Assembly: GCA_021828255.1 (NCBI GenBank)
Contig: JAKASB010000002.1
Coordinates: forward strand, 1 to 38,965
DNA length: 38,965 nt
Source of the DNA: a bacterium
Lineage (GTDB): Bacteria > SZUA-79 > Acidulodesulfobacterales > Acidulodesulfobacteraceae
Reading direction: 5' to 3'
Each line of letters begins with the position of its first letter. Position 1 is the stretch's first letter. The position numbers and the translations under genes were made by a program. Under the pieces are notes generated by a model. It did no database searches and was not told the DNA's origin. It was given only the letters and a program-made list of their open reading frames with translations. Shown here piece by piece: positions 1 to 9,051 of this stretch.

Positions 1-53
1 GAGAAGGCGGACACACGGTCGGAGCAGGCGTTATAACAGAGGTCATAGAGTAA
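1..53 (+). CDS. tuf: Elongation factor Tu, C-terminal end (5' truncated by window)
   Basis: Frame 3 reads EGGHTVGAGVITEVIE* (3..53), the conserved EF-Tu C-terminus; upstream of rpsJ as expected. Confidence 0.93.
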   Translation, partial: EGGHTVGAGVITEVIE

Positions 54-70
54 TCTAACAAAATAAAGAT

Positions 71-94
71 GGGGACAGAATTAATTCTGTCCCC
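71..94. repeat. 24-nt perfect palindrome GGGGACAGAATTAATTCTGTCCCC, intergenic tuf-rpsJ
   Basis: Read directly; near-identical copy at 4271..4294. Confidence 0.95.
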
Positions 95-137
95 AAAAAA
101 ACAAAGAAACGGCAAAAAGGGGTAATATAAAATTACG

Positions 138-449
138 ATGGAAATTCAAAAGATAAGGATCAGACTTAAAGCATACGATCATCGTTTGTTAGATCAATCG
201 GTGACGGAAATAGTTGAAACCGCAAAACTTACCGGCTCTAAAATTAGCGGACCTATACCGCTGCCGACTAAAATCAATAAGTATTGCGTCTTGCGCTCTC
301 CCCATGTGGATAAGAAGTCGAGAGAAGAGTTTGAGATGAGGACGCATAAAAGGATTATTGATTTGCTTGAACCGAATCAGGCAACCATCGATGCGTTAAT
401 GAAATTAGATTTATCTTCAGGTATAGATGTCGATATTAAGCAGATTTAA
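138..449 (+). CDS. rpsJ: 30S ribosomal protein S10
   Basis: [22 protein letters not shown]..., S10 family motif and operon position. Confidence 0.98.
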   Translation: MEIQKIRIRLKAYDHRLLDQSVTEIVETAKLTGSKISGPIPLPTKINKYCVLRSPHVDKKSREEFEMRTHKRIIDLLEPNQATIDALMKLDLSSGIDVDIKQI

Positions 450-472
450 TTGAATCTCGGAGTATTAAAATT

Positions 473-1120
473 ATGATAAAAGCAATAATAGGAAAAAAGA
501 TTGGAATGACGCAGATATTTAATCAGGACGGCATGATTGTGCCCGTTACGGTTATTAAGGCGGGGCCTTGCACCGTAGTGGGAAAAAAGATTAAGCAGTC
601 CGATGGATACGATGCATTGCAAATAGGTTTTGAAGAAGCAAAATCGTTTAGATTAAAAAAGCCTATTCTCGGAAAATTTTCAAAGAACAATTTAACCCCG
701 TTAAAAGTTTTAAAAGAATTTAGGGATTCGGAAATAGACGACGTAAATATAGGGGATGTTATAGGTATCTCTATATTTAACGATGTAGAGTCCGTATCTA
801 TCAGCGGAATTTCAAAAGGAAAAGGCTATCAGGGCGTTGTTAAGAGATGGGGTTTTGCAGGCGGTAGGGACACCCACGGTTCAAATTTTCATAGGGCTCC
901 CGGATCGATAGGGCAGTCGTCTTATCCGTCAAAGGTATTTAAAGGTTTAAAAATGCCTGGACATATGGGAATGAATAAGAAAACCGTTTTAAATTTAAAA
1001 GTGGTTAAGATTGACGCGGAGGAAAATCTTATGTATGTTAAAGGCGCCATCCCTGGAGCTAACAACAACATTATTTATATATATGCTGCGGATAAATCCG
1101 GAAGAAAATTGCACAAGTAA
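473..1120 (+). CDS. rplC: 50S ribosomal protein L3
   Basis: IGKKIGMTQIF...; GGRDTHGSNFHRAPGSIG; operon order. Confidence 0.98.
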   Translation: MIKAIIGKKIGMTQIFNQDGMIVPVTVIKAGPCTVVGKKIKQSDGYDALQIGFEEAKSFRLKKPILGKFSKNNLTPLKVLKEFRDSEIDDVNIGDVIGISIFNDVESVSISGISKGKGYQGVVKRWGFAGGRDTHGSNFHRAPGSIGQSSYPSKVFKGLKMPGHMGMNKKTVLNLKVVKIDAEENLMYVKGAIPGANNNIIYIYAADKSGRKLHK

Positions 1121-1153
1121 AAATAATTTTTCATAGAAAGGGGATTTACTATA

Positions 1154-1789
1154 ATGTCGGAAAGTGCAAACGTATTAAATATAAGCAATAAAAATGCCGG
1201 AAATATTTCATTGAATGAAGAAATATATTCATATCCCGTTAAGGAACCTTTAATAAAAGAATTTGTTTTACTCACTCTTGCTAACAAAAGGTTGGGATTG
1301 GCTTCTACAAAAAATAGAAAGATAGTTTCCGGCGGCGGAATTAAGCCGTGGAAGCAGAAGGGAACCGGCAGAGCAAGGGCGGGTTCAATCAGGTCTCCTT
1401 TATGGAAAGGCGGCGGAACTGTTTTTGGACCCACAAACGAAAGAAATTATAAAAAAGATATGCCGAAGAAAGCCAGAAAAGCGGCTGTTAAATCTGTCTT
1501 ATCGTATCTGTTGAAAGAAGGGCGCCTTGTTTTTATAGAGGATTTTGAACTTTCAAATATTAAAACAAAGGAAATGAAGTCGATATTCAATAATCTTGGA
1601 ATAAAAAAGGGATTGCTAATATTGCCGGCATCAAATACGGACGACAAAATAGTTAAATCCACAAGAAATCTTATGGGTTATAAAGCGACTAATGTAAATC
1701 TGCTTAACATTATAGATTTGCTAAAATATGAAAAAGTAATGATTACGGTTAAAGCTAACGAAGAACTTGAGAGGAATCTTGCATTATGA
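1154..1789 (+). CDS. rplD: 50S ribosomal protein L4
   Basis: KPWKQKGTGRARAGSIRSPLWKGGGTVFGP motif. Confidence 0.98.
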   Translation: MSESANVLNISNKNAGNISLNEEIYSYPVKEPLIKEFVLLTLANKRLGLASTKNRKIVSGGGIKPWKQKGTGRARAGSIRSPLWKGGGTVFGPTNERNYKKDMPKKARKAAVKSVLSYLLKEGRLVFIEDFELSNIKTKEMKSIFNNLGIKKGLLILPASNTDDKIVKSTRNLMGYKATNVNLLNIIDLLKYEKVMITVKANEELERNLAL

Positions 1790-2073
1790 AAGAATTAAAT
1801 ACCGTTATAGAAAGATCGGTGCAATCCGAGAAAAGCTTAAAAATTAGAGAGTTAACCAATACATATGTCTTTAACGTTAATAAAGATGCAAACAAAAAAG
1901 ACATTAAAGATGCGGTAGAAAAGTACTTTAATGTTAAAGTGGATGACGTCAACACTGTAATTACCAGAGGCAAGTTCAGAAGAGTGGGCAAATATACCGG
2001 CAAATTACCCAATATTAAAAAGGCTTATGTAAAACTTCAAGAAGGCCAGAGAATATCGGCTTTAGAAGTATAA
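1786..2073 (+). CDS. rplW: 50S ribosomal protein L23
   Basis: L23 family sequence; ATGA overlap with rplD. Confidence 0.97.
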   Translation: MKELNTVIERSVQSEKSLKIRELTNTYVFNVNKDANKKDIKDAVEKYFNVKVDDVNTVITRGKFRRVGKYTGKLPNIKKAYVKLQEGQRISALEV

Positions 2074-2088
2074 CCTGGAGAAAATACG

Positions 2089-2916
2089 ATGCCATTAAAA
2101 AAATATAAACCAACATCAAGCGCAAGAAGATTCCAAACGGTTTCCGATTTTTCCGAAATTACGCGTGACTTTCCTGAAAAAGGTCTTCTTGCAAAATATA
2201 AAAAAAATGCCGGAAGAAATAATAACGGCAGGATTACAACGCGGCATCAGGGCGGAGGGCATAAGAGAAGATATAGAATTATCGATTTTAAAAGAGATAA
2301 AAGAGAAGTGCCCGCCCGCGTAATAGAAATAGAATACGATCCTAACAGGTCGGCAAGAATTGCTTTATTAAGCTATATAGACGGTGAAAAAAGATATATA
2401 TTGTGTCCTGTCGGTTTAAAAATTGGAGGCAGCGTTATATCGTCCGAAAAAGCCGATATCCAGCCGGGAAATTGTATTCCATTATTTAATATTCCGGTCG
2501 GAACAATGATTCATAATGTAGAAATGAAGCCTAACTCCGGAGGAAAACTTGTAAGAAGCGCAGGGACTTATGCCGAACTTCTTGGAAGAGACGGCGGATA
2601 TGCGCAGATTAAAATGCCTTCGGGGGAATTTAGAATAGTACCTGAAAAATGCTGTGCTACTATAGGTCAAATCGGTAATATAGAACATGAAAATATCAGC
2701 ATAGGCAAGGCCGGAAGATCCAGATGGCTCGGTATAAGACCTTCGGTAAGGGGCGTTGCTATGAATCCTATCGACCATCCTCACGGCGGAGGCGAAGGCA
2801 AGACTTCCGGCGGACGCCATCCCGTTACGCCATGGGGAGTGCCTACTAAAGGGTATAAAACGAGAAGGAATAAACGAACTTCTAAATATATTATATCGAG
2901 AAGAAAGGCAAGATAA
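2089..2916 (+). CDS. rplB: 50S ribosomal protein L2
   Basis: [31 protein letters not shown] motif. Confidence 0.99.
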   Translation: MPLKKYKPTSSARRFQTVSDFSEITRDFPEKGLLAKYKKNAGRNNNGRITTRHQGGGHKRRYRIIDFKRDKREVPARVIEIEYDPNRSARIALLSYIDGEKRYILCPVGLKIGGSVISSEKADIQPGNCIPLFNIPVGTMIHNVEMKPNSGGKLVRSAGTYAELLGRDGGYAQIKMPSGEFRIVPEKCCATIGQIGNIEHENISIGKAGRSRWLGIRPSVRGVAMNPIDHPHGGGEGKTSGGRHPVTPWGVPTKGYKTRRNKRTSKYIISRRKAR

Positions 2917-2957
2917 TCGTTATAAAATTTTAATTATATAAATTAGGAGAATTAAAG

Positions 2958-3260
2958 TTGGCTAGGTCTATAAAAAAGGGTCCGTTTTCCGACAAATCGC
3001 TTTTGGAAAAAGTTGAAAAGGCATTTAATTCCAACGACAAAAAAATAATTAAGACGTGGTCCAGAAGGTCAACCATAATACCTTCGATGGTAGGATTTAC
3101 TTTTGCCGTCCATAACGGCAAGAAGTTTATTCCGGTCTTTGTCAGTGAAAATATGGTAGGACATAAACTTGGCGAGTTTAGCGCCACAAGAACTTTTACT
3201 ATGCATTCAGGGGACAGAAAGGCAAAGGTTAAAACCGGCGGCGGCTCGTCCTCAAAATAA
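2958..3260 (+). CDS. rpsS: 30S ribosomal protein S19 (TTG start)
   Basis: [16 protein letters not shown]...; AGGAGA SD upstream. Confidence 0.98.
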   Translation: MARSIKKGPFSDKSLLEKVEKAFNSNDKKIIKTWSRRSTIIPSMVGFTFAVHNGKKFIPVFVSENMVGHKLGEFSATRTFTMHSGDRKAKVKTGGGSSSK

Positions 3261-3277
3261 ACAAAAAGGGGTAGAAA

Positions 3278-3610
3278 ATGGAGTTTAAAGCAGAAGCAAA
3301 ATACATTAAAGTATCTCCTCAGAAAGCAAGGCTTGTGGTCGATTTAATTAGGGGAAAAAAGGTTTACGATGCTATCAATATATTAAAATTTACTAAAAAG
3401 AAATCCGCTAATCCGGTGTATAAGCTTTTAAAGTCTGCTCTGGCAAATGCATCCTCGACGGGAAGAGTTGATATAGATAACCTGATTGTAAGAAAAATAA
3501 ACGTAGATATGTCACTGTCTTTAAAAAGACTCATGCCTAAAGCTATGGGTCGCGGAGCAACTATTAAAAAACGTATGAGCAATATAAAAATAGTTCTTGA
3601 AGAAATTTAA
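3278..3610 (+). CDS. rplV: 50S ribosomal protein L22
   Basis: SPQKARLVVDLIRGKKV motif. Confidence 0.98.
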   Translation: MEFKAEAKYIKVSPQKARLVVDLIRGKKVYDAINILKFTKKKSANPVYKLLKSALANASSTGRVDIDNLIVRKINVDMSLSLKRLMPKAMGRGATIKKRMSNIKIVLEEI

Positions 3611-3624
3611 AACGGAGGTAGATT

Positions 3625-4260
3625 TTGGGGCAGAAAGTTAATCCAATCGGACTTAGAATCGGAATCAGTAAAACATGGGATTCCAGTTGGTATGGCGATA
3701 GAAATTATGCGAAATTATTACACGTGGATTTAAAGATTCGTGAATATTTAAAGAAAAAGCTTTATTCGGCAGGGATATCTAAAATAAATATCGGCAGAAA
3801 GGCGGAGAAATTAATTATCGATATATATGCCGCAAGACCCGGAATAATTTATGGAAAAAAAGGCTCGTCGGAATTCGATAACATTAAAAACGAGCTTGCA
3901 AGGATTAATAAAATAAAAACCAAGGATATTGAAATTAATATAATAGAGGTTAAAAAGCCTGAATTGGATTCCACCTTAGTGGCTGAAGGTATTGCATCCC
4001 AGCTTGAAAAAAGAGTGGCGTTTAAAAGAGCAATGAAAAAAAGCGTTACTATGGCATTGAAGAGCGGGGCGAAAGGTATCAAAATAACATGCGGAGGAAG
4101 GTTAGCAGGGGCAGAAATAGCCCGAACTGAATGGTATCGCGAGGGCAGAGTTCCTCTTCATACATTGAGGGCGGATATCGACTACGGTACGTCTGAGGCT
4201 AATACTACTTACGGAAAGATAGGCGTGAAAGTCTGGATATATAAAAGAGACGTATTATAA
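3625..4260 (+). CDS. rpsC: 30S ribosomal protein S3 (TTG start)
   Basis: [14 protein letters not shown]...; C-terminal [32 protein letters not shown]. Confidence 0.99.
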   Translation: MGQKVNPIGLRIGISKTWDSSWYGDRNYAKLLHVDLKIREYLKKKLYSAGISKINIGRKAEKLIIDIYAARPGIIYGKKGSSEFDNIKNELARINKIKTKDIEINIIEVKKPELDSTLVAEGIASQLEKRVAFKRAMKKSVTMALKSGAKGIKITCGGRLAGAEIARTEWYREGRVPLHTLRADIDYGTSEANTTYGKIGVKVWIYKRDVL

Positions 4261-4270
4261 ATTTAAAAGA

Positions 4271-4294
4271 GGGGACAGACTTAAGTCTGTCCCC
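4271..4294. repeat. 24-nt perfect palindrome GGGGACAGACTTAAGTCTGTCCCC, intergenic rpsC-rplP
   Basis: Read directly; differs from 71..94 by one symmetric base-pair change. Confidence 0.95.
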
Positions 4295-4311
4295 ATAAAA
4301 GGTGAATAATT

Positions 4312-4725
4312 ATGTTAATGCCGGCTAAAACAAAATACAGGAAGCAGATGAAGGGTAGAATGAGAGGAAAGGCTACCCGCGGCAACGTTCTTGCATTCGG
4401 AGATTTCGGATTAAAAGTAATAGAATGCGGTTATATAACCGCCAGACAAATAGAAGCGGCAAGAATTGCAATGACCAGATTTGTAAAAAGAGGGGGCAAA
4501 GTCTGGATAAGAATTTTCCCCGATAAGCCTATTACAAAAAAGCCTGCCGAAACCAGAATGGGAAAAGGAAAAGGCTCCGTAGAAGAATGGGTATGTGTTG
4601 CCAGGCCGGGATTAGTTTTATACGAAATGGAAGGAATCCCTAAAGAAGTTGCCCAGGAGGCTTTAAGATTGGCTTCCCATAAACTACCGCTTAAGACTAT
4701 ATTTATAGAGAGAGGAGAATTCTAA
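4312..4725 (+). CDS. rplP: 50S ribosomal protein L16
   Basis: [19 protein letters not shown]... Confidence 0.98.
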   Translation: MLMPAKTKYRKQMKGRMRGKATRGNVLAFGDFGLKVIECGYITARQIEAARIAMTRFVKRGGKVWIRIFPDKPITKKPAETRMGKGKGSVEEWVCVARPGLVLYEMEGIPKEVAQEALRLASHKLPLKTIFIERGEF

Positions 4726-4728
4726 TAT

Positions 4729-4914
4729 ATGAAGTTTAAAGAATTAAATGCAATGAATAATGAAGAACTTAAAGTTAAAGAATCGGACTTCAGAAAAGAG
4801 ATATTCAACCTTATCATTCAAAAATCGTTGGGTTCATTAGAAAACCCTAAGAGAATTAAAGCGGTAAAAAGGTCTATTGCTAGAATTAAAACTATTTTAA
4901 ACAATAGGAAGTAG
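4729..4914 (+). CDS. rpmC: 50S ribosomal protein L29
   Basis: 61 aa, L29-like, correct operon position. Confidence 0.95.
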   Translation: MKFKELNAMNNEELKVKESDFRKEIFNLIIQKSLGSLENPKRIKAVKRSIARIKTILNNRK

Positions 4915-4963
4915 ACCTGCGAATATAGCAACTTGATTGTGATATATAAATACAGGAGGAAAT

Positions 4964-5194
4964 ATGAAAAAAACATTAACAGGTATCGTAACTTCTGATA
5001 AAATGGATAAAACAAGGGTCATCGAAGTATCCGATATCGTAAAACATCCGGTTTATAAAAAATATGTAAAAAAGGTTAAAAAATTTAAAGTTCATGATGA
5101 AAAAAATATTGCGCATACCGGGGATAAAGTTTTATTTATCGAAACCCGCCCTTTATCTAAAGACAAAAGATGGAATCTCAAGAAGGTTCTTTAA
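4964..5194 (+). CDS. rpsQ: 30S ribosomal protein S17
   Basis: [18 protein letters not shown]...RPLSKDKRW. Confidence 0.97.
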   Translation: MKKTLTGIVTSDKMDKTRVIEVSDIVKHPVYKKYVKKVKKFKVHDEKNIAHTGDKVLFIETRPLSKDKRWNLKKVL

Positions 5195-5222
5195 TATAAT
5201 TTAATTACATGAGGCTATAACG

Positions 5223-5591
5223 ATGATTCAAATGCAGACAGTTTTAAAATCCGCAGATAATTCCGGCGCAAAGAAGCTTATGTGTATTAAAGTCCTTGGA
5301 GGTTCTAAACGGAAATATGCCGGAATCGGCGATATAATAGTTGTTTCTATAAAAGAAGCTATTCCAAATTCCAAGGTCAAAAAAGGAGATGTGTCAAAGG
5401 CAGTTATCGTAAGAACGGTTAAAGAAGTAAAACGTCCGGACGGAAGTTACATAAGATTTGATAATAATTCGGCAGTTTTAATAAACAATCAGAACGAACC
5501 TATAGGTACCCGTATTTTTGGTCCGGTAGCAAGGGAATTAAGAGCAAAAAAATTTATGAGGATTATATCCTTAGCGCCGGAGGTTTTATAA
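5223..5591 (+). CDS. rplN: 50S ribosomal protein L14
   Basis: [27 protein letters not shown]. Confidence 0.99.
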   Translation: MIQMQTVLKSADNSGAKKLMCIKVLGGSKRKYAGIGDIIVVSIKEAIPNSKVKKGDVSKAVIVRTVKEVKRPDGSYIRFDNNSAVLINNQNEPIGTRIFGPVARELRAKKFMRIISLAPEVL

Positions 5592-5592
5592 T

Positions 5593-5907
5593 ATGACTAT
5601 TAAATTAAAAAAGAACGATAACGTAATGATTTTAGCAGGGAAAGAAAAAGGTAAGTCTGGTAAAATTATCCGGGTCGATAGAGAAAAGAATAGAGTTTAT
5701 ATTGAAAAGGTAAATATGATAAAAAGACATATTAAACCTAGGAGCGCACAGGAACCAGGCGGCATAATCGACAAAGAAGCGCCCGTAGATATATCGAATG
5801 TAGCTTTATATTGTTCTAAATGTAAAAAAGCGGTCAGGTTTTCCGTTAATGTCAACGACAAAGGAAAAAAAGTAAGGCTTTGCAAAAAGTGCGGATCTGA
5901 AATTTAA
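5593..5907 (+). CDS. rplX: 50S ribosomal protein L24 (with C-terminal CxxC pairs)
   Basis: KNDNVMILAGKEKGKSGKI; YCSKCKK...LCKKCGSEI. Confidence 0.98.
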   Translation: MTIKLKKNDNVMILAGKEKGKSGKIIRVDREKNRVYIEKVNMIKRHIKPRSAQEPGGIIDKEAPVDISNVALYCSKCKKAVRFSVNVNDKGKKVRLCKKCGSEI

Positions 5908-5924
5908 TTTTGGAGGATTAAAAA

Positions 5925-6467
5925 TTGGTTGCAAGATATAAGGAATTTTATAAAAATGAAGTTATGCCTAAACTCATAAAAGAAACAGGTTATAAAAATA
6001 TCAACCGGATACCCAGATTGGAAAAAATAGTTATTAATATGGGTCTTGGGGAAGCAACTTCAAATTCAAAAATAATTGAGCAATCTGTTGCGGAACTAAC
6101 TAAAATTGCCGGTCAAAAACCTGTCGTTGCAAAAGCAAAAAAGTCTATTGCCGCTTTTAAATTGAAAGAAAATCAAGAAATCGGTTGTTTCGTTACTTTA
6201 AGAAACGATAAAATGTACGATTTTTTTGATAAGCTCATAAATATATCCCTTCCAAGAGTAAGGGATTTTAAAGGCGTTTCCAAAAAAGCATTTGACGGCC
6301 GCGGGAACTATACCTTAGGAATAAAGGAACAAGTTATATTTCCGGAAATCAGTTATGAACTTATCGAGAAAATTAAAGGTATGAATATAACAATAGTTAC
6401 TTCTGCAAAAAATAATGAAGACGGATATAAACTTTTGAAAAGTTTTAATTTCCCGTTTAGAAATTAG
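5925..6467 (+). CDS. rplE: 50S ribosomal protein L5 (TTG start)
   Basis: [45 protein letters not shown]. Confidence 0.98.
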   Translation: MVARYKEFYKNEVMPKLIKETGYKNINRIPRLEKIVINMGLGEATSNSKIIEQSVAELTKIAGQKPVVAKAKKSIAAFKLKENQEIGCFVTLRNDKMYDFFDKLINISLPRVRDFKGVSKKAFDGRGNYTLGIKEQVIFPEISYELIEKIKGMNITIVTSAKNNEDGYKLLKSFNFPFRN

Positions 6468-6479
6468 GAGATATGACAT

Positions 6480-6665
6480 ATGGCAAAAAAGTCTATGATT
6501 ATAAAAGCGGAAAGGATCCCTAAATTTAAAGTAAGAAAGCATAACAGGTGCCCGATATGCGGAAGACCAAGAGGTTATTATAGAAAGTTTGATATGTGCA
6601 GAATTTGTTTCAGAACATACTCAAGCAAAGGACTTATTCCAGGAGTTACCAAATCAAGCTGGTAA
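6480..6665 (+). CDS. rpsN: 30S ribosomal protein S14, zinc-binding type
   Basis: 61 aa with [22 protein letters not shown] (C4 zinc site). Confidence 0.98.
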   Translation: MAKKSMIIKAERIPKFKVRKHNRCPICGRPRGYYRKFDMCRICFRTYSSKGLIPGVTKSSW

Positions 6666-6712
6666 TCAACTAAAAATTATTTTTAATATATTTAAACGAG
6701 GAAAAAGAGAAA

Positions 6713-7111
6713 ATGACTTACCCGATTTCAGATATGATTGTCAGAATAAAAAATGCCTATAAAGCAGGTAAAGAAAAAGTTAATATGCCGTATTCCGGCT
6801 TAAAGGAAAATATATGTGAAATCTTAAAGAGAGAAGGCTTTATAGAAGATTATTCGATTGAAAACACTGATGTAATTTCGGCTAAAAATATTAATGTTAA
6901 GCTAGCATATCATGAAAGTAAAAAGCCGACGATTATCGATATTCAAACAACCAGTACCCCGGGAATAAGATTTTATAAAAAAATTAAAGATATCAGGGCG
7001 TATAAAAACGGATTAGGAATAGAGATATTTTCAACTTCGGCAGGAATTTTGTCCGATATTGAATGTAAAGAAAAAAAGGTCGGCGGGCTTTCATTGTTAA
7101 AAGTTTTTTAA
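6713..7111 (+). CDS. rpsH: 30S ribosomal protein S8
   Basis: PISDMIVRIKNAYKAGKEKV...; STSAGILSD. Confidence 0.98.
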   Translation: MTYPISDMIVRIKNAYKAGKEKVNMPYSGLKENICEILKREGFIEDYSIENTDVISAKNINVKLAYHESKKPTIIDIQTTSTPGIRFYKKIKDIRAYKNGLGIEIFSTSAGILSDIECKEKKVGGLSLLKVF

Positions 7112-7154
7112 TTTTTTAATTAAGATAAATTAAAAATAAAAAGGTACCAATAAA

Positions 7155-7694
7155 ATGTCGAGAATAGGTAAAAAAATTATAGAAATTCCTAAAGATGTCA
7201 AAGTAGAGTTGAAAGGGAATATTCTAACTTCTTCCGGCCCTCTTGGAAAAATTTCTAAGATAATTCCTGAAGTGATAATTTTAGATATAAATACATCCGC
7301 CATTTCGGTTAAATTAAAAGACAATGATCCAAATTTTGAAAAATTTACAGGATTAACCAGAACTATTATAGCAAATGCAATTATCGGCGTAGTGAAAGGG
7401 TTCTCTAAAGATCTGGAGATTATCGGAGTCGGATATAGAGCGGAAGTTAAAAATAAAAATCTAGTGTTAAATTTAGGTTTTTCGCATCAGGTAAATTTTA
7501 TAATCCCCGAAGGCATAAAAATAGTCGTTGAAAAAAATACGTTATTAAAAATTACCGGATTTGACAAGGAGCTTGTCGGACTTGTCGCTTCTCAAATAAG
7601 GGAATTAAGAAAGCCGGAACCGTATAAAGGGAAGGGTATTAAATATTTAGACGAAGTTATAAAACGAAAAGTCGGCAAGGCATCCGGAAAATAA
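7155..7694 (+). CDS. rplF: 50S ribosomal protein L6
   Basis: MSRIGKKIIEIP...; PEPYKGKGIKY. Confidence 0.98.
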   Translation: MSRIGKKIIEIPKDVKVELKGNILTSSGPLGKISKIIPEVIILDINTSAISVKLKDNDPNFEKFTGLTRTIIANAIIGVVKGFSKDLEIIGVGYRAEVKNKNLVLNLGFSHQVNFIIPEGIKIVVEKNTLLKITGFDKELVGLVASQIRELRKPEPYKGKGIKYLDEVIKRKVGKASGK

Positions 7695-7722
7695 ATAAAT
7701 TTGAATATAAAAAGGGCTGATT

Positions 7723-8079
7723 ATGAAAGATAAAATTGAAAAGAGATTGCGCAGGAAGGCACATATTAAAAAGGTTATGAAAAATAATATGAAACCCCGC
7801 TTGTGCGTATTTAAAAGTTTAAATAATATTTATGTTCAGGTTTTCTCGACCGATAACGACGTCTTGGCCCAGGCATCTTCGCTTTCTAAGGAGATAAAAG
7901 GAAAGATTAAAGGACACAGAGGGAATGTAGATGCCGCTAAAGTCGTCGGGAAGCAAATTGCGGAATTATGCAGACAGAAATCAATAATCGATGTTGCATT
8001 CGATAGGAACGGGTATATTTATCACGGAAGGGTTAAAGCGTTAGCCGATGCCGCAAGAGAAAACGGTTTAAATTTTTAG
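7723..8079 (+). CDS. rplR: 50S ribosomal protein L18
   Basis: KPRLCVFKSLNNIYVQVF...FDRNGYIYHGRVKALADAARENGL. Confidence 0.98.
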   Translation: MKDKIEKRLRRKAHIKKVMKNNMKPRLCVFKSLNNIYVQVFSTDNDVLAQASSLSKEIKGKIKGHRGNVDAAKVVGKQIAELCRQKSIIDVAFDRNGYIYHGRVKALADAARENGLNF

Positions 8080-8088
8080 GAGGATAAT

Positions 8089-8580
8089 TTGGAGAAATTA
8101 AGCGTTGAAGATTTGGATATTAAGGATAAAGTTATCCATATTTCAAGAGTTGCTAAGGTAGTTAAAGGCGGAAGAAGATTTGGCTTTTCCGCATTGGTAG
8201 TAGCGGGAGACCCTGATGCAAATTTTGTAGGCATAGGTTTGGGCAAAGCCAAAGAGGTGCCGGAGGCAATTAGAAAAGGAACCGAACAGGCAAAGAAAAA
8301 TTTGATAAAGGTCAAAGTTCATAAAAATTCAATTCCCCATGAGCAATATGGAAAAAGCGGAGCAGGTTATGTATTTATGAAGCCTGCTCCTGAAGGAACC
8401 GGAATAATCGCAGGGGGAGCTATGAGAGCAATTTTTGAACTTTCCGGAATAAAAAATGTTTACGCTAAATCTATCGGTTCTTCAAACCCGCATAATGTGG
8501 CAAATGCAACGTTGAAATGTATTTCTTCGTTCTTTTATAAAGGAGAACTTGATAAAATAAGAAAACATTATAAATCATAA
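8089..8580 (+). CDS. rpsE: 30S ribosomal protein S5 (TTG start)
   Basis: VKGGRRFGFSALVVAGD; GSSNPHNVANATLKC. Confidence 0.98.
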   Translation: MEKLSVEDLDIKDKVIHISRVAKVVKGGRRFGFSALVVAGDPDANFVGIGLGKAKEVPEAIRKGTEQAKKNLIKVKVHKNSIPHEQYGKSGAGYVFMKPAPEGTGIIAGGAMRAIFELSGIKNVYAKSIGSSNPHNVANATLKCISSFFYKGELDKIRKHYKS

Positions 8581-8612
8581 ATATTATTTTAAGTATAGAG
8601 GAATACAATTAA

Positions 8613-9047
8613 ATGGTTAATTTAAGCGAATTTGGCAGGTATAATAATAAAAAGAGCAAAAGGCTGGGAAGAGGTTCGGGTTCCGGACACGGTCAAACTT
8701 CAGGGAAAGGAAATAAAGGTCAGAATGCAAGAGCCGGAGGTGGAGTAAGACCAGGATTTGAAGGTGGTCAGATGCCTTACAGCAGAAGAGTTCCTAAAAG
8801 AGGTTTTAACAACCCGTTGCGGGAGCAGATCGCGATTATTAATTTTACAGCTATTGAAAATATAAAAACCGATGACATAAACATAGATATTTTAAAAGAA
8901 AGCGGAATACTAAAGAAAAGTGAAAACAAGTTTAAGTTATTAGGTTCGGGGGAAATTAACCGCAAAATCAACATAGTTTGCAATAAAATATCTAAAAATG
9001 CTAAAGAAAAAATAGAAAAAACCGGCGGGACCGTAAGGATAATATAA
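8613..9047 (+). CDS. rplO: 50S ribosomal protein L15
   Basis: RLGRGSGSGHGQTSGKGNKGQNARAGGGVRPGFEGGQMP. Confidence 0.98.
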   Translation: MVNLSEFGRYNNKKSKRLGRGSGSGHGQTSGKGNKGQNARAGGGVRPGFEGGQMPYSRRVPKRGFNNPLREQIAIINFTAIENIKTDDINIDILKESGILKKSENKFKLLGSGEINRKINIVCNKISKNAKEKIEKTGGTVRII

Positions 9048-9051
9048 AATA

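Noticed and set aside
1075-1434. 119-aa minus-strand ORF opposite rplC/rplD, representative of many similar shadow ORFs in the track
   Set aside because: Lies opposite conserved r-protein genes; composition is that of an antisense shadow.
3207-3220. GGGGACAGA string in rpsS resembling one arm of the dispersed palindrome (similar strings in trpF and purM)
   Set aside because: No matching opposite arm; encodes the conserved S19 HSGDRK segment.
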